From NCBI GenBank assembly GCA_045594025.1, contig JAZNXS010000007.1, positions 1 to 12,975 of the forward strand: a DNA stretch of 12,975 bases, in the 5' to 3' direction. The notes beneath the pieces are model-generated. The model saw only the letters and a list, made by a program, of their open reading frames with translations. It searched no databases and had not been told where the DNA came from. Shown here in pieces: positions 1 to 5,790 of the stretch (position 1 is its first letter; each line of letters starts with the position of its first letter). The translations under genes and the position numbers were made by a program. Source of the DNA: Scatosoma sp045594025 (GTDB taxonomy: Bacteria > Bacillota > Clostridia > Christensenellales > Borkfalkiaceae).

Positions 1-1
1 A

Positions 2-123
2 GCAACGCAGAGATGCGAGCAAGACGAGGAGAGCGCGGCTTTGTTGCAGGGAGCGTACTCAAGCGTACGTGACCAAAACAAAACGCAAGCTCGACGAAGT
101 ATTGCGACGCATATATGCGTTGC
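2..123 (+). ncRNA. Candidate structured RNA element or leader upstream of gpmI
   Basis: The whole stretch can be paired by eye into one long imperfect hairpin. Helices from outside in are 2-9 with 116-123 (8 perfect pairs), 13-17 with 108-112 (5), 19-22 with 102-105 (4), 31-34 with 89-92 (4), 35-37 with 84-86 (3), 40-45 with 77-82 (6), 49-50 with 73-74 (2), and 53-58 with 65-70 (6, one G-U), closed by the six-base loop 59-64. Between the last two helices, 51-52 face 71-72 as a tandem G-A/A-G mismatch. The element ends two bases before the gpmI ribosome binding site. I do not recognise it as a named RNA family. It could be a cis-regulatory leader, a small mobile palindromic element (its ends are inverted repeats), or the folded 3' end of an upstream transcript. 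The pairing is seen in the sequence; the function is unknown. Confidence 0.55.
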
Positions 124-125
124 AC

Positions 126-131
126 AAGGAG
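126..131 (+). promoter_or_regulatory. Ribosome binding site of gpmI
   Basis: AAGGAG lies five bases before the ATG at 137. It fixes the start codon, rather than the longer in-frame reading from a TTG at 41, whose extra 32 codons fall inside the hairpin element and do not resemble the mutase family. Confidence 0.85.
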
Positions 132-136
132 AAAAA

Positions 137-1708
137 ATGAAAAAACCTTACGCTATTATCATTATGGACGGATACGGTATTAACCCTAGCGAAAACGGCA
201 ACGCAATCGTTGCCGACGGTAGCAAATACGTCAATGAATTGAAAAAAAATTACCCCTCTGCACAGCTTGGTGCAAGCGGTATGTCCGTTGGTCTTCCCGA
301 CGGGCAAATGGGAAACAGTGAAGTCGGCCACCTCAACATCGGCGCCGGCAGAATCGTTTACCAAGACTTAACCAAAATCACGAAGGATATTCGCAACGGC
401 GAATTCTACAAAAACACCGAGCTCCTTCGCGCTATGCACGCCGCAAAAGCAAACGGCAAAAAACTCCACCTTTACGGACTTGTTTCCACGGGTGGCGTTC
501 ACAGCCATACCGAACATCTGTATGCGCTGATTGAAATGGCGAAGAAAGAAGGGCTTGACAACGTATACGTACACGCTTTCACAGACGGCAGAGACGTTGC
601 CCCTACCTCCGGCGCAGATTTCCTGAAAGATTTACAGGCAAAAATGGACGAGCTTGCTTTTGGTAAGATCGCGTCCGTTGCCGGCAGATACTATGCGATG
701 GACAGAGACAACAACTGGGATCGCGAAGAAAAAGCATACGACATGTTAACGCTTGGTACGGGCGTACAGTTCGAAGGCACGGCAGAAGAAGCGGCGAACG
801 CTTCCTATGCAAACGGCGTAACAGACGAATTTATCCTGCCCACCAACCTCACCGAAAACGGTAAACCCGTGGCTTTGATCGGCGCAGGTGACAGCATTAT
901 TTGCTTCAACTTCCGCCCCGACAGAGCAAGACAGATTTCCAGAATGTTCTCGCAGGCAAACTTCCCTTACGTAGATGCAAAATCGGGCGCTACGCTCGGT
1001 TTCGAGCGTAAAACAGGCTTCCTTGCTCCCACGTACGTTGGCTTTGCGGTATACGATTCCTCATTCGAGAACGTAGGCGTTGCATTCCCTCCCGATGAAA
1101 TCACCAACACATTGCCGCAATATATCGCCTCCCTCGGCATGAAGCAGTTACACATCGCCGAAACGGAAAAGTACGCGCACGTAACCTTCTTTTTCAACGC
1201 GAAGCTGGAAGCTCCCGTAGAAGGCGAAACGCGTATCGTTATCCCCTCTCCCAAAGTGGCTACCTACGATTTGCAGCCTGAAATGAGCGCTTATCCCGTC
1301 ACTGAAAAGGTCTTGGAAGAGTTGGATAAGGGCATCTATGATGTTGTGATTTTAAACTTCGCAAATTGCGACATGGTAGGCCATACCGGCGTTATGGAAG
1401 CGGCAGTTAAAGCTGTGCACACCGTAGACGAATGCGTGAAAAAGGTAACGGATAAAATCTTGTCGATGGGCGGTTCCGCTTTGGTAACGGCTGACCACGG
1501 CAACGCCGACCAGATGATCGCAGACGATGGCGTGGGCGCGTTCACACAGCATACCACCTTCCCCGTTCCCGTGATTCTCGTTTCCGAGGAATACAAAAAC
1601 GTAACCTTGCGCGAAGACGGCGTACTTGCCGATCTTGCGCCCACTCTCCTCGATATGATGAAGATTTCGCAACCTGCGGAAATGACGGGTAAGAGCCTTA
1701 TAAAATAA
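137..1708 (+). CDS. gpmI: 2,3-bisphosphoglycerate-independent phosphoglycerate mutase
   Basis: Cytoplasmic glycolytic enzyme of the alkaline-phosphatase superfamily that interconverts 3- and 2-phosphoglycerate using two metal ions, usually Mn, and a phosphoserine intermediate. The 523-residue length is normal for the family. Expected metal and catalytic residues are visible: D11 in IIIMDGYG, the nucleophile S61 in QMGNSEVGHLNIGAGR, D412 and H416 in NCDMVGH, D453 and H454 in TADHGN, and H472 in TQHTTFPVP. The central phosphatase-like and transferase domains look intact (GRDVAPTSG, GRYYAMDRD, FNFRPDRARQ). The ATG is set by AAGGAG five bases upstream. A structured element sits directly before the ribosome binding site and a hairpin terminator directly after the stop. 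In many Firmicutes gpmI follows tpiA, so the upstream gene outside the window may be glycolytic; that is inference. No promoter is visible in 1-136. Confidence 0.97.
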   Translation: MKKPYAIIIMDGYGINPSENGNAIVADGSKYVNELKKNYPSAQLGASGMSVGLPDGQMGNSEVGHLNIGAGRIVYQDLTKITKDIRNGEFYKNTELLRAMHAAKANGKKLHLYGLVSTGGVHSHTEHLYALIEMAKKEGLDNVYVHAFTDGRDVAPTSGADFLKDLQAKMDELAFGKIASVAGRYYAMDRDNNWDREEKAYDMLTLGTGVQFEGTAEEAANASYANGVTDEFILPTNLTENGKPVALIGAGDSIICFNFRPDRARQISRMFSQANFPYVDAKSGATLGFERKTGFLAPTYVGFAVYDSSFENVGVAFPPDEITNTLPQYIASLGMKQLHIAETEKYAHVTFFFNAKLEAPVEGETRIVIPSPKVATYDLQPEMSAYPVTEKVLEELDKGIYDVVILNFANCDMVGHTGVMEAAVKAVHTVDECVKKVTDKILSMGGSALVTADHGNADQMIADDGVGAFTQHTTFPVPVILVSEEYKNVTLREDGVLADLAPTLLDMMKISQPAEMTGKSLIK

Positions 1709-1715
1709 AAGTTTG

Positions 1716-1750
1716 GCGGTAAAATGCATATTTTACCGCTTTCCCTTTTG
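1716..1750 (+). terminator. Rho-independent terminator after gpmI
   Basis: A perfect 10-base-pair stem, 1716-1725 with 1730-1739, has loop GCAT and is followed by a T-rich but interrupted tail (TTTCCCTTTT). It starts eight bases after the gpmI stop. The imperfect tail may make it leaky. A second AT-rich hairpin (1750-1757 with 1761-1768) follows at once but has no T tract. Confidence 0.75.
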
Positions 1751-1789
1751 GAAAAATAAAATTTTTCCTGAAAATACCGCGAAAAATAG

Positions 1790-1818
1790 TTGCGATATTC
1801 GTTTAAGTGTGGTATAAT
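1790..1818 (+). promoter_or_regulatory. Sigma-A type promoter for secG-rnr-smpB
   Basis: The -35 box is TTGCGA at 1790-1795, followed by an exact 17-base spacer and a consensus -10 TATAAT at 1813-1818. TGG immediately before it gives an extended -10. The predicted start is near 1825, leaving a leader of about 70 bases before secG. Confidence 0.8.
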
Positions 1819-1895
1819 CAATTAGTAATTTTGATAAAGACGAACGTACATATGATTATTTTCGTCGCTAAACTATGTAAAAAGGATTTACTATC

Positions 1896-2213
1896 ATGTT
1901 GAATTTGATTAACTTGTTAGACAAAACTTTCAAATCGGACGCGCATAAGGCAGTGCACGACGCATTGTTGGTCGCTATGGTTATTTTAATGTTGATTTCT
2001 GCTGTTGCAGCCGTCATTCTTGTTTTGATGCAACCCAGCAACTCGTCGGGTATCGACGCGTTGGGCGGTTCCAGCGAAACGTTCTTTGGTAAGAATAAAG
2101 GCAGATCGATCGAAGCCAGAATGAAGAAATGGACTTGGGTTTGCCTTGCGGTACTTGCTTTGTTTGCGATTTTGTTCTTCGTAATTCAGCATCTTCCCGT
2201 ATTCTTCAACTAA
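1896..2213 (+). CDS. secG: Preprotein translocase subunit SecG
   Basis: Small inner-membrane subunit of the SecYEG protein-export channel; it stimulates SecA-driven translocation. Two hydrophobic segments are visible, about residues 23-45 and 79-98, joined by the conserved cytoplasmic loop (VLMQPSNSSGIDALGGSSET, then FFGKNKGR). The loop keeps the family pattern of a short Q-rich exit from helix one, a G/S-rich stretch, and FG...R before helix two. At 105 residues it is longer than the usual 70-80 because of an N-terminal stretch of about 20 polar residues. A downstream start cannot be excluded, but the ATG at 1896 has a weak AAGG site upstream. It lies first in a cluster with rnr and smpB, an arrangement often seen in Firmicutes. 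Its own promoter is upstream and a terminator-like hairpin follows. Confidence 0.93.
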   Translation: MLNLINLLDKTFKSDAHKAVHDALLVAMVILMLISAVAAVILVLMQPSNSSGIDALGGSSETFFGKNKGRSIEARMKKWTWVCLAVLALFAILFFVIQHLPVFFN

Positions 2214-2229
2214 TCACAGAATGGAAATC

Positions 2230-2262
2230 GGCGGCTTGCATATGAAGCCGCCTTTTTTATTT
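2230..2262 (+). terminator. Terminator or attenuator between secG and rnr
   Basis: An 8-base-pair GC-rich stem, 2230-2237 with 2245-2252, has a seven-base loop and runs straight into TTTTTTATTTT. It is a textbook intrinsic terminator, yet rnr begins only 26 bases later with no visible promoter between them. Partial readthrough is therefore the simplest way for rnr and smpB to be expressed from the secG promoter. Confidence 0.85.
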
Positions 2263-2288
2263 TCCGCATCCAACTTGGAGTCATATCT

Positions 2289-4379
2289 ATGAATGAAAAA
2301 CTTTTTGCCGCGTTTCAAGACGGAACGCTGGCAGGAAAAACCTTAAATGAAATATTGAAAATTTTACAAATCCCCTATCGGGAGAAAAACCGCCTTGCCG
2401 ACCAGCTGAATAAGCTCTGCGACGACGGGAAATTATTCCGAAACGACGGGGGCAGGTATGGAACTATTGACCAGCTTGGCTTAATCAAAGGCGTTATTGC
2501 CGGACACGAACGCGGCTTTGCATTTCTCCGTCCTGAAGATAAGGAAACGTATCCTGAGGATTTTTTCATCCCCCACAAATCTCTACACGGAGCTTTGCAC
2601 GGCGATACCGTTTTGATTGAAAAAGTGCGCTATGGTAGCGATGATGAAGGTAACGTTGTCCGCATCCTTTCTCGCGGTTACGAAAAAATCGTCGGCATCT
2701 TCCGTCGTGACAGACGGGCAGGATATCTCATTCCCGACGAAAAGAAGTTTGCAACGGATATTTATATTCCGCTGTCAACTTGTTCCCATATCAAAAGCGG
2801 TGTAAAAGCGGTAGCGCGAATCACTTCTTACCCCTACGGCAAAGCGCCCGGCGGCGAAATCATTGAGGTACTCGGCGACGAGGACGACTTTTTCGCCGAG
2901 GAACTGTCCATTATCCGTTCCTACAACTTAAAAGAGGAATTCCCTCCCAGAGTGGAAAAAGAAGCGCAAAGACAAGCGGAAAGAAAGATTACCGCCGACG
3001 ATATAGCGAGCCGCAGGGATTTCCGCGATAAACTTATCGTCACAATCGACGGCGCAGATACAAGGGATATCGACGATGCTATTTCCTTGGAAAAAGAGGG
3101 CGAAGATTATTTGCTTGGCGTGCATATTGCGGATGTAACCCATTACGTAGGCTACCGTTCCCCTCTCGATATCGAGGCTTTGGAACGCGGCACTAGCGTT
3201 TACTTTCCCGATCGGGTATTGCCCATGCTCCCCCGCGCACTCTCGAACGGCATTTGCTCCTTAAACGAAAGGGAGGATAGGCTCACACTTTCCTGCCTGA
3301 TGCGAATTGACAAAAAAGGCAACGTAAAGAGCAGTGAAATTGTGGAAGGAATTATCCGTTCCTCGCATAAAATGACCTATGACGAGGTGACAAAGCTGCT
3401 TGAAGGCGATAAACAGGTATGCGATAAATATGCACTCGTTAAGGACATGGTAGCCCTGTTTGCAGAATTGACCCACATTTTGCAGACAATGCGTGAAAAA
3501 AAAGGCAGTATTTCCCTTGACGTTAAAGAAGCGAAAATCGTTTTAGAAAATAACGAGATCAAAATCCCCGATTACGAAAGGGCTTTCTCCTATCAAATTA
3601 TCGAGGCATTTATGGTGCTCGCAAATGAAACGGTGGCGGAATATATGCACTCGATCGAAGCGCCATTCATTTACCGTATTCACGAAAAACCGGGCGAAGA
3701 CAAAGCGGCGGCATTTCAATCTTTTGCAAAAACGCTGGGGTTGACCGCACGTTTCCAAGTGGACGACGTGCACCCTTACGATTATCAAAATCTTTTGCGC
3801 ACAGCGGAAGGTATGCCTGCTTGGTCGGTGCTCAACCGCGTCATGTTGCGCTCCATGCAAAAAGCAAGATATGCCCCCGAAAACGTGGGACATTTTGGCT
3901 TAGCAAGCCAGTGCTATTGCCACTTCACCTCCCCCATTCGGCGCTATCCCGACCTTTGTATTCACCGCATCATTAAATTAGTCATCAACGGCGGATACGC
4001 AGAAGCGCTTACCCGTTATAGCGATTTCGTTAAGGACGCGGCAAAGCAATCCTCGGAGTTGGAACGCAGAGCAACCGATGCCGAACGCGACGTGGACGAT
4101 TTGTATATGACAATGTATATGAGCGATCATATCGGCGAGCAATATGATGCCGTCATTTCCGGCGTTACCTCTTTTGGACTGTTTGCAGAGCTCCCGAATA
4201 CGATTGAAGGATATATCCCCATCGAGTCCCTTGCCGACGATTTTTGCTACGATCAGGACCGATTGCGTCTTGTCGGACGTTCGAACACGTACACCATCGG
4301 CGAACCTATTCGCATCAAAGTAGTCGACGTGGATTTTGAACGGAGAAGAAGCGAATTCCGCATTATAAGAAAATTGTAA
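2289..4379 (+). CDS. rnr: Ribonuclease R, 3'-5' exoribonuclease
   Basis: Processive, metal-dependent 3'-5' exoribonuclease of the RNB (RNase II) family. It degrades structured RNA, takes part in rRNA quality control and, with SmpB and tmRNA, clears non-stop mRNA. The 696 residues show the standard order: an N-terminal winged-helix region (about 1-60), two cold-shock-type OB folds (about 65-195), the catalytic RNB domain (about 243-570) and a C-terminal S1 domain (about 617-695). The catalytic carboxylates are in IDGADTRDIDDAISL: D254, D260, D262 and D263, matching the four aspartates of the E. coli enzyme. YFPDRVLPMLPRALSNGICS and SPIRRYPDL (548-556) are also typical. The ATG has GGAG eight bases upstream. 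smpB follows 35 bases downstream, a functionally meaningful pairing. Expression probably depends on readthrough from secG. Confidence 0.96.
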   Translation: MNEKLFAAFQDGTLAGKTLNEILKILQIPYREKNRLADQLNKLCDDGKLFRNDGGRYGTIDQLGLIKGVIAGHERGFAFLRPEDKETYPEDFFIPHKSLHGALHGDTVLIEKVRYGSDDEGNVVRILSRGYEKIVGIFRRDRRAGYLIPDEKKFATDIYIPLSTCSHIKSGVKAVARITSYPYGKAPGGEIIEVLGDEDDFFAEELSIIRSYNLKEEFPPRVEKEAQRQAERKITADDIASRRDFRDKLIVTIDGADTRDIDDAISLEKEGEDYLLGVHIADVTHYVGYRSPLDIEALERGTSVYFPDRVLPMLPRALSNGICSLNEREDRLTLSCLMRIDKKGNVKSSEIVEGIIRSSHKMTYDEVTKLLEGDKQVCDKYALVKDMVALFAELTHILQTMREKKGSISLDVKEAKIVLENNEIKIPDYERAFSYQIIEAFMVLANETVAEYMHSIEAPFIYRIHEKPGEDKAAAFQSFAKTLGLTARFQVDDVHPYDYQNLLRTAEGMPAWSVLNRVMLRSMQKARYAPENVGHFGLASQCYCHFTSPIRRYPDLCIHRIIKLVINGGYAEALTRYSDFVKDAAKQSSELERRATDAERDVDDLYMTMYMSDHIGEQYDAVISGVTSFGLFAELPNTIEGYIPIESLADDFCYDQDRLRLVGRSNTYTIGEPIRIKVVDVDFERRRSEFRIIRKL

Positions 4380-4387
4380 ATCCCCCC

Positions 4388-4401
4388 ACCCAGGTATGGG
4401 T
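4388..4401 (+). other. Small hairpin before the smpB ribosome binding site
   Basis: ACCCA at 4388-4392 pairs with TGGGT at 4397-4401 across the loop GGTA, in the 35-base gap between rnr and smpB. It ends one base before the smpB ribosome binding site (AAAGAGG, 4403-4409). It could modulate smpB translation, but a stem of five pairs may be chance. Confidence 0.3.
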
Positions 4402-4414
4402 TAAAGAGGTTATT

Positions 4415-4867
4415 ATGAAAATTATCACAACAAATAAAAGCGCTTCTTTCGAATATTTTATCGAAGAAAAATACGAGGCAGGTATTGTTTTGGAAGGAAA
4501 CGAAATCAAATCCTTACGCGCAGGCAACGTCAATATGAACGACAGCTTTTGCTTTGTAAGGAACGGGGAAGTTTCCGTAAAAAATATGCATATCGCCCTG
4601 TACGATAAGTCTGACGCGTTCAGCACGAAAGATACAAGACGTGATAGAAAACTACTTTTACACAATGATGAAATCGGAAAAATTGCAGGGAAAATTAACC
4701 GCCAAGGCTACACGCTGGTACCGTTAAAGCTGTATTTTAAAGGTTCTTTGGTGAAGATGGAAATCGCCCTGTGTAAAGGTAAGCACACCTATGACAAAAA
4801 ACAATCCATCGCTGAACGGGATTTAAAACGCTCTACTGACCGCGATATTAAAAACGCAGGATTTTAA
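4415..4867 (+). CDS. smpB: SsrA (tmRNA)-binding protein SmpB
   Basis: Binds tmRNA and delivers it to stalled ribosomes in trans-translation, the rescue of ribosomes stuck on non-stop mRNA. The 150-residue length is normal. The OB-fold core is recognisable by GIVLEGNEIKSLRAGNVNM (about residues 23-41) and the LVPLKLYFKG strand (about 101-110). The basic C-terminal tail, KGKHTYDKKQSIAERDLKRS and beyond, is the part that enters the ribosomal mRNA channel. AAAGAGG lies five bases before the ATG. It sits directly after rnr; RNase R is the nuclease recruited during trans-translation, so co-transcription makes sense. The tmRNA gene ssrA, sometimes adjacent, is not seen in this window. A strong terminator follows. 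Confidence 0.97.
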   Translation: MKIITTNKSASFEYFIEEKYEAGIVLEGNEIKSLRAGNVNMNDSFCFVRNGEVSVKNMHIALYDKSDAFSTKDTRRDRKLLLHNDEIGKIAGKINRQGYTLVPLKLYFKGSLVKMEIALCKGKHTYDKKQSIAERDLKRSTDRDIKNAGF

Positions 4868-4874
4868 CGCAACA

Positions 4875-4906
4875 CCCCCTCCGCAATCCGCGGAGGGGGG
4901 GTATTT
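4875..4906 (+). terminator. Rho-independent terminator after smpB
   Basis: A 10-base-pair GC-only-rich stem, 4875-4884 with 4890-4899, has loop AATCC, then two more G and TATTTT. It closes the secG-rnr-smpB cluster. On the minus strand the same hairpin follows the nitrilase-like gene by about ten bases but has only a weak T tail. Confidence 0.85.
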
Positions 4907-4909
4907 TAC

Positions 4910-5557
4910 TTAAAAGCCGCCTCTTCGCCTTGTTTCTATCAAGTGGTATTCCTTTTTATTTTCAAAATCCGCCGTCACGTTACACATAGGCGATGCAAAA
5001 GCAATATTCCCCATATAATCGGCAATCATGCTATACCCAGCGCCGCAGAATAAAATCGGCACACCGAAACAATAGGCATACGCGCGAAGCAGAGTTTGTT
5101 CAAGGGTACTTGTCATCGTTCCGTACGGACAAACGATTATATCGCTGCCGCAAAGCGCCAAGGATTTGATCACGTCAGGGAAATGGATATCCTCGCCAAC
5201 CGCAATACCTACCTTGCCGATTTTCGTTTCATACACCCGTAAATGCGCACCTGCCCCCACCTTTCCGTCTATCACGTGCAACATATCCGACACCCCGACA
5301 AGGCGGCCGTTTTCCGCAATCACCGCCGATTTACGCTTGTGTCCTCGGGTATCCGTGATACAGCCGCTAATTACCACGCATTTTCCTTTTTTGGAGAGCA
5401 ATGCCGTTTCCTCGAATAAAGAGCTTTCCCCCTTTAATTCCTTTTCATAGCTCACCTCTCCAAGCCCCTCAAAACTGCTTACAATCAACGCCTCATCCAT
5501 ATCGCAATCATTGATCAGCTCTCGCAACCGTCCTCGGGTTATAAAACGAATTTTCAT
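4910..5557 (-). CDS. Nitrilase-fold (carbon-nitrogen hydrolase) protein, probably catalytically inactive
   Basis: A 215-residue cytoplasmic protein resembling the C-N hydrolase superfamily. Recognisable landmarks are the first strand with ALIVSSFEG (E30 is where the catalytic Glu would sit), GKVGIAVGEDIHFPD (114-128), which matches the family's GxxGxxICYDxRFPE elbow, and GSDIIVCPYG (137-146). The expected nucleophile Cys is G121, and the expected Lys in the YRKxHL motif aligns to M92 in SDMLHV. Two of three catalytic residues are therefore absent. Family members usually exceed 250 residues, so it is also short. I start it at the ATG at 5557 because AGGAGG (5568-5573) lies upstream; a reading extended to 5662 adds 35 non-family-like residues. 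It is divergent from a small ORF and convergent with smpB. A non-catalytic binding or regulatory role is inference. Confidence 0.72.
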   Translation of the reverse strand: MKIRFITRGRLRELINDCDMDEALIVSSFEGLGEVSYEKELKGESSLFEETALLSKKGKCVVISGCITDTRGHKRKSAVIAENGRLVGVSDMLHVIDGKVGAGAHLRVYETKIGKVGIAVGEDIHFPDVIKSLALCGSDIIVCPYGTMTSTLEQTLLRAYAYCFGVPILFCGAGYSMIADYMGNIAFASPMCNVTADFENKKEYHLIETRRRGGF

Positions 5558-5665
5558 ACCGCCACCCCCTCCTATATTATATCCCCGAACGCGAAAAACG
5601 GTTACAATTTTCTTCCGTTCTTCATAGAATGTATAAACCGAGCATTTTGGGGGAATAATCAAAAT

Positions 5666-5755
5666 ATGTTTTGGATTGGATTTGGAATTGGTATTTTCAT
5701 TGGCGGTAATTTCGGCGTATTGATTATGGCGCTATTTAAAATCAATAAAAATTAA
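5666..5755 (+). CDS. Possible 29-residue single-pass membrane peptide
   Basis: The ORF reads MFWIGFGIGIFIGGNFGVLI followed by MALFKINKN. Nearly all of it is one Gly-rich hydrophobic helix (about residues 2-24) with a basic tail, which would orient it with the C terminus inside. The layout resembles small DUF3789-type proteins seen in Firmicutes, but I cannot confirm membership. Support: its TAA overlaps the left arm of a strong terminator, a usual position for a real transcript end, and it fills the gap between two minus-strand genes. Against: the ribosome binding site is poor (GGGGGA about 12 bases upstream), no convincing promoter is seen, and it is very short. Confidence 0.5.
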   Translation: MFWIGFGIGIFIGGNFGVLIMALFKINKN

Positions 5756-5790
5756 CACCGACGGGGTATCCGTCGGTGTTTTATTATTCT
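5754..5790. terminator. Bidirectional terminator between the small ORF and nrnA
   Basis: A perfect 11-base-pair stem, 5754-5764 with 5770-5780, has loop GGTAT. On the plus strand it is followed by TTATTATT, and on the minus strand by AATTTTTATTG. It ends nrnA, whose stop is at 5784-5786, and would also end a transcript of the 29-residue ORF. Confidence 0.85.

Noticed and set aside
41..136. N-terminal extension of gpmI from a TTG at 41
   Set aside because: The ATG at 137 has an ideal ribosome binding site and the extra residues fall in the hairpin element and are foreign to the mutase family.
1750..1768. AT-rich hairpin between the gpmI terminator and the secG promoter as a second terminator
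   Set aside because: Eight mostly A-T pairs with a three-base loop and no following T tract; it is more likely AT-rich upstream promoter sequence.
1336..1821. 161-codon minus-strand frame opposite the gpmI end
   Set aside because: It overlaps the highly conserved C-terminal coding sequence of gpmI and the secG promoter, and has no family features.
5576..5581. TATAAT as a standard promoter for the nitrilase-like gene
   Set aside because: The predicted start would fall within the ribosome binding site and no -35 box is found at the normal distance, so I did not list it as a feature.
5558..5662. Longer N terminus for the nitrilase-like protein
   Set aside because: It would translate the AGGAGG site and a Gly run; the ATG at 5557 directly starts the first strand of the fold.
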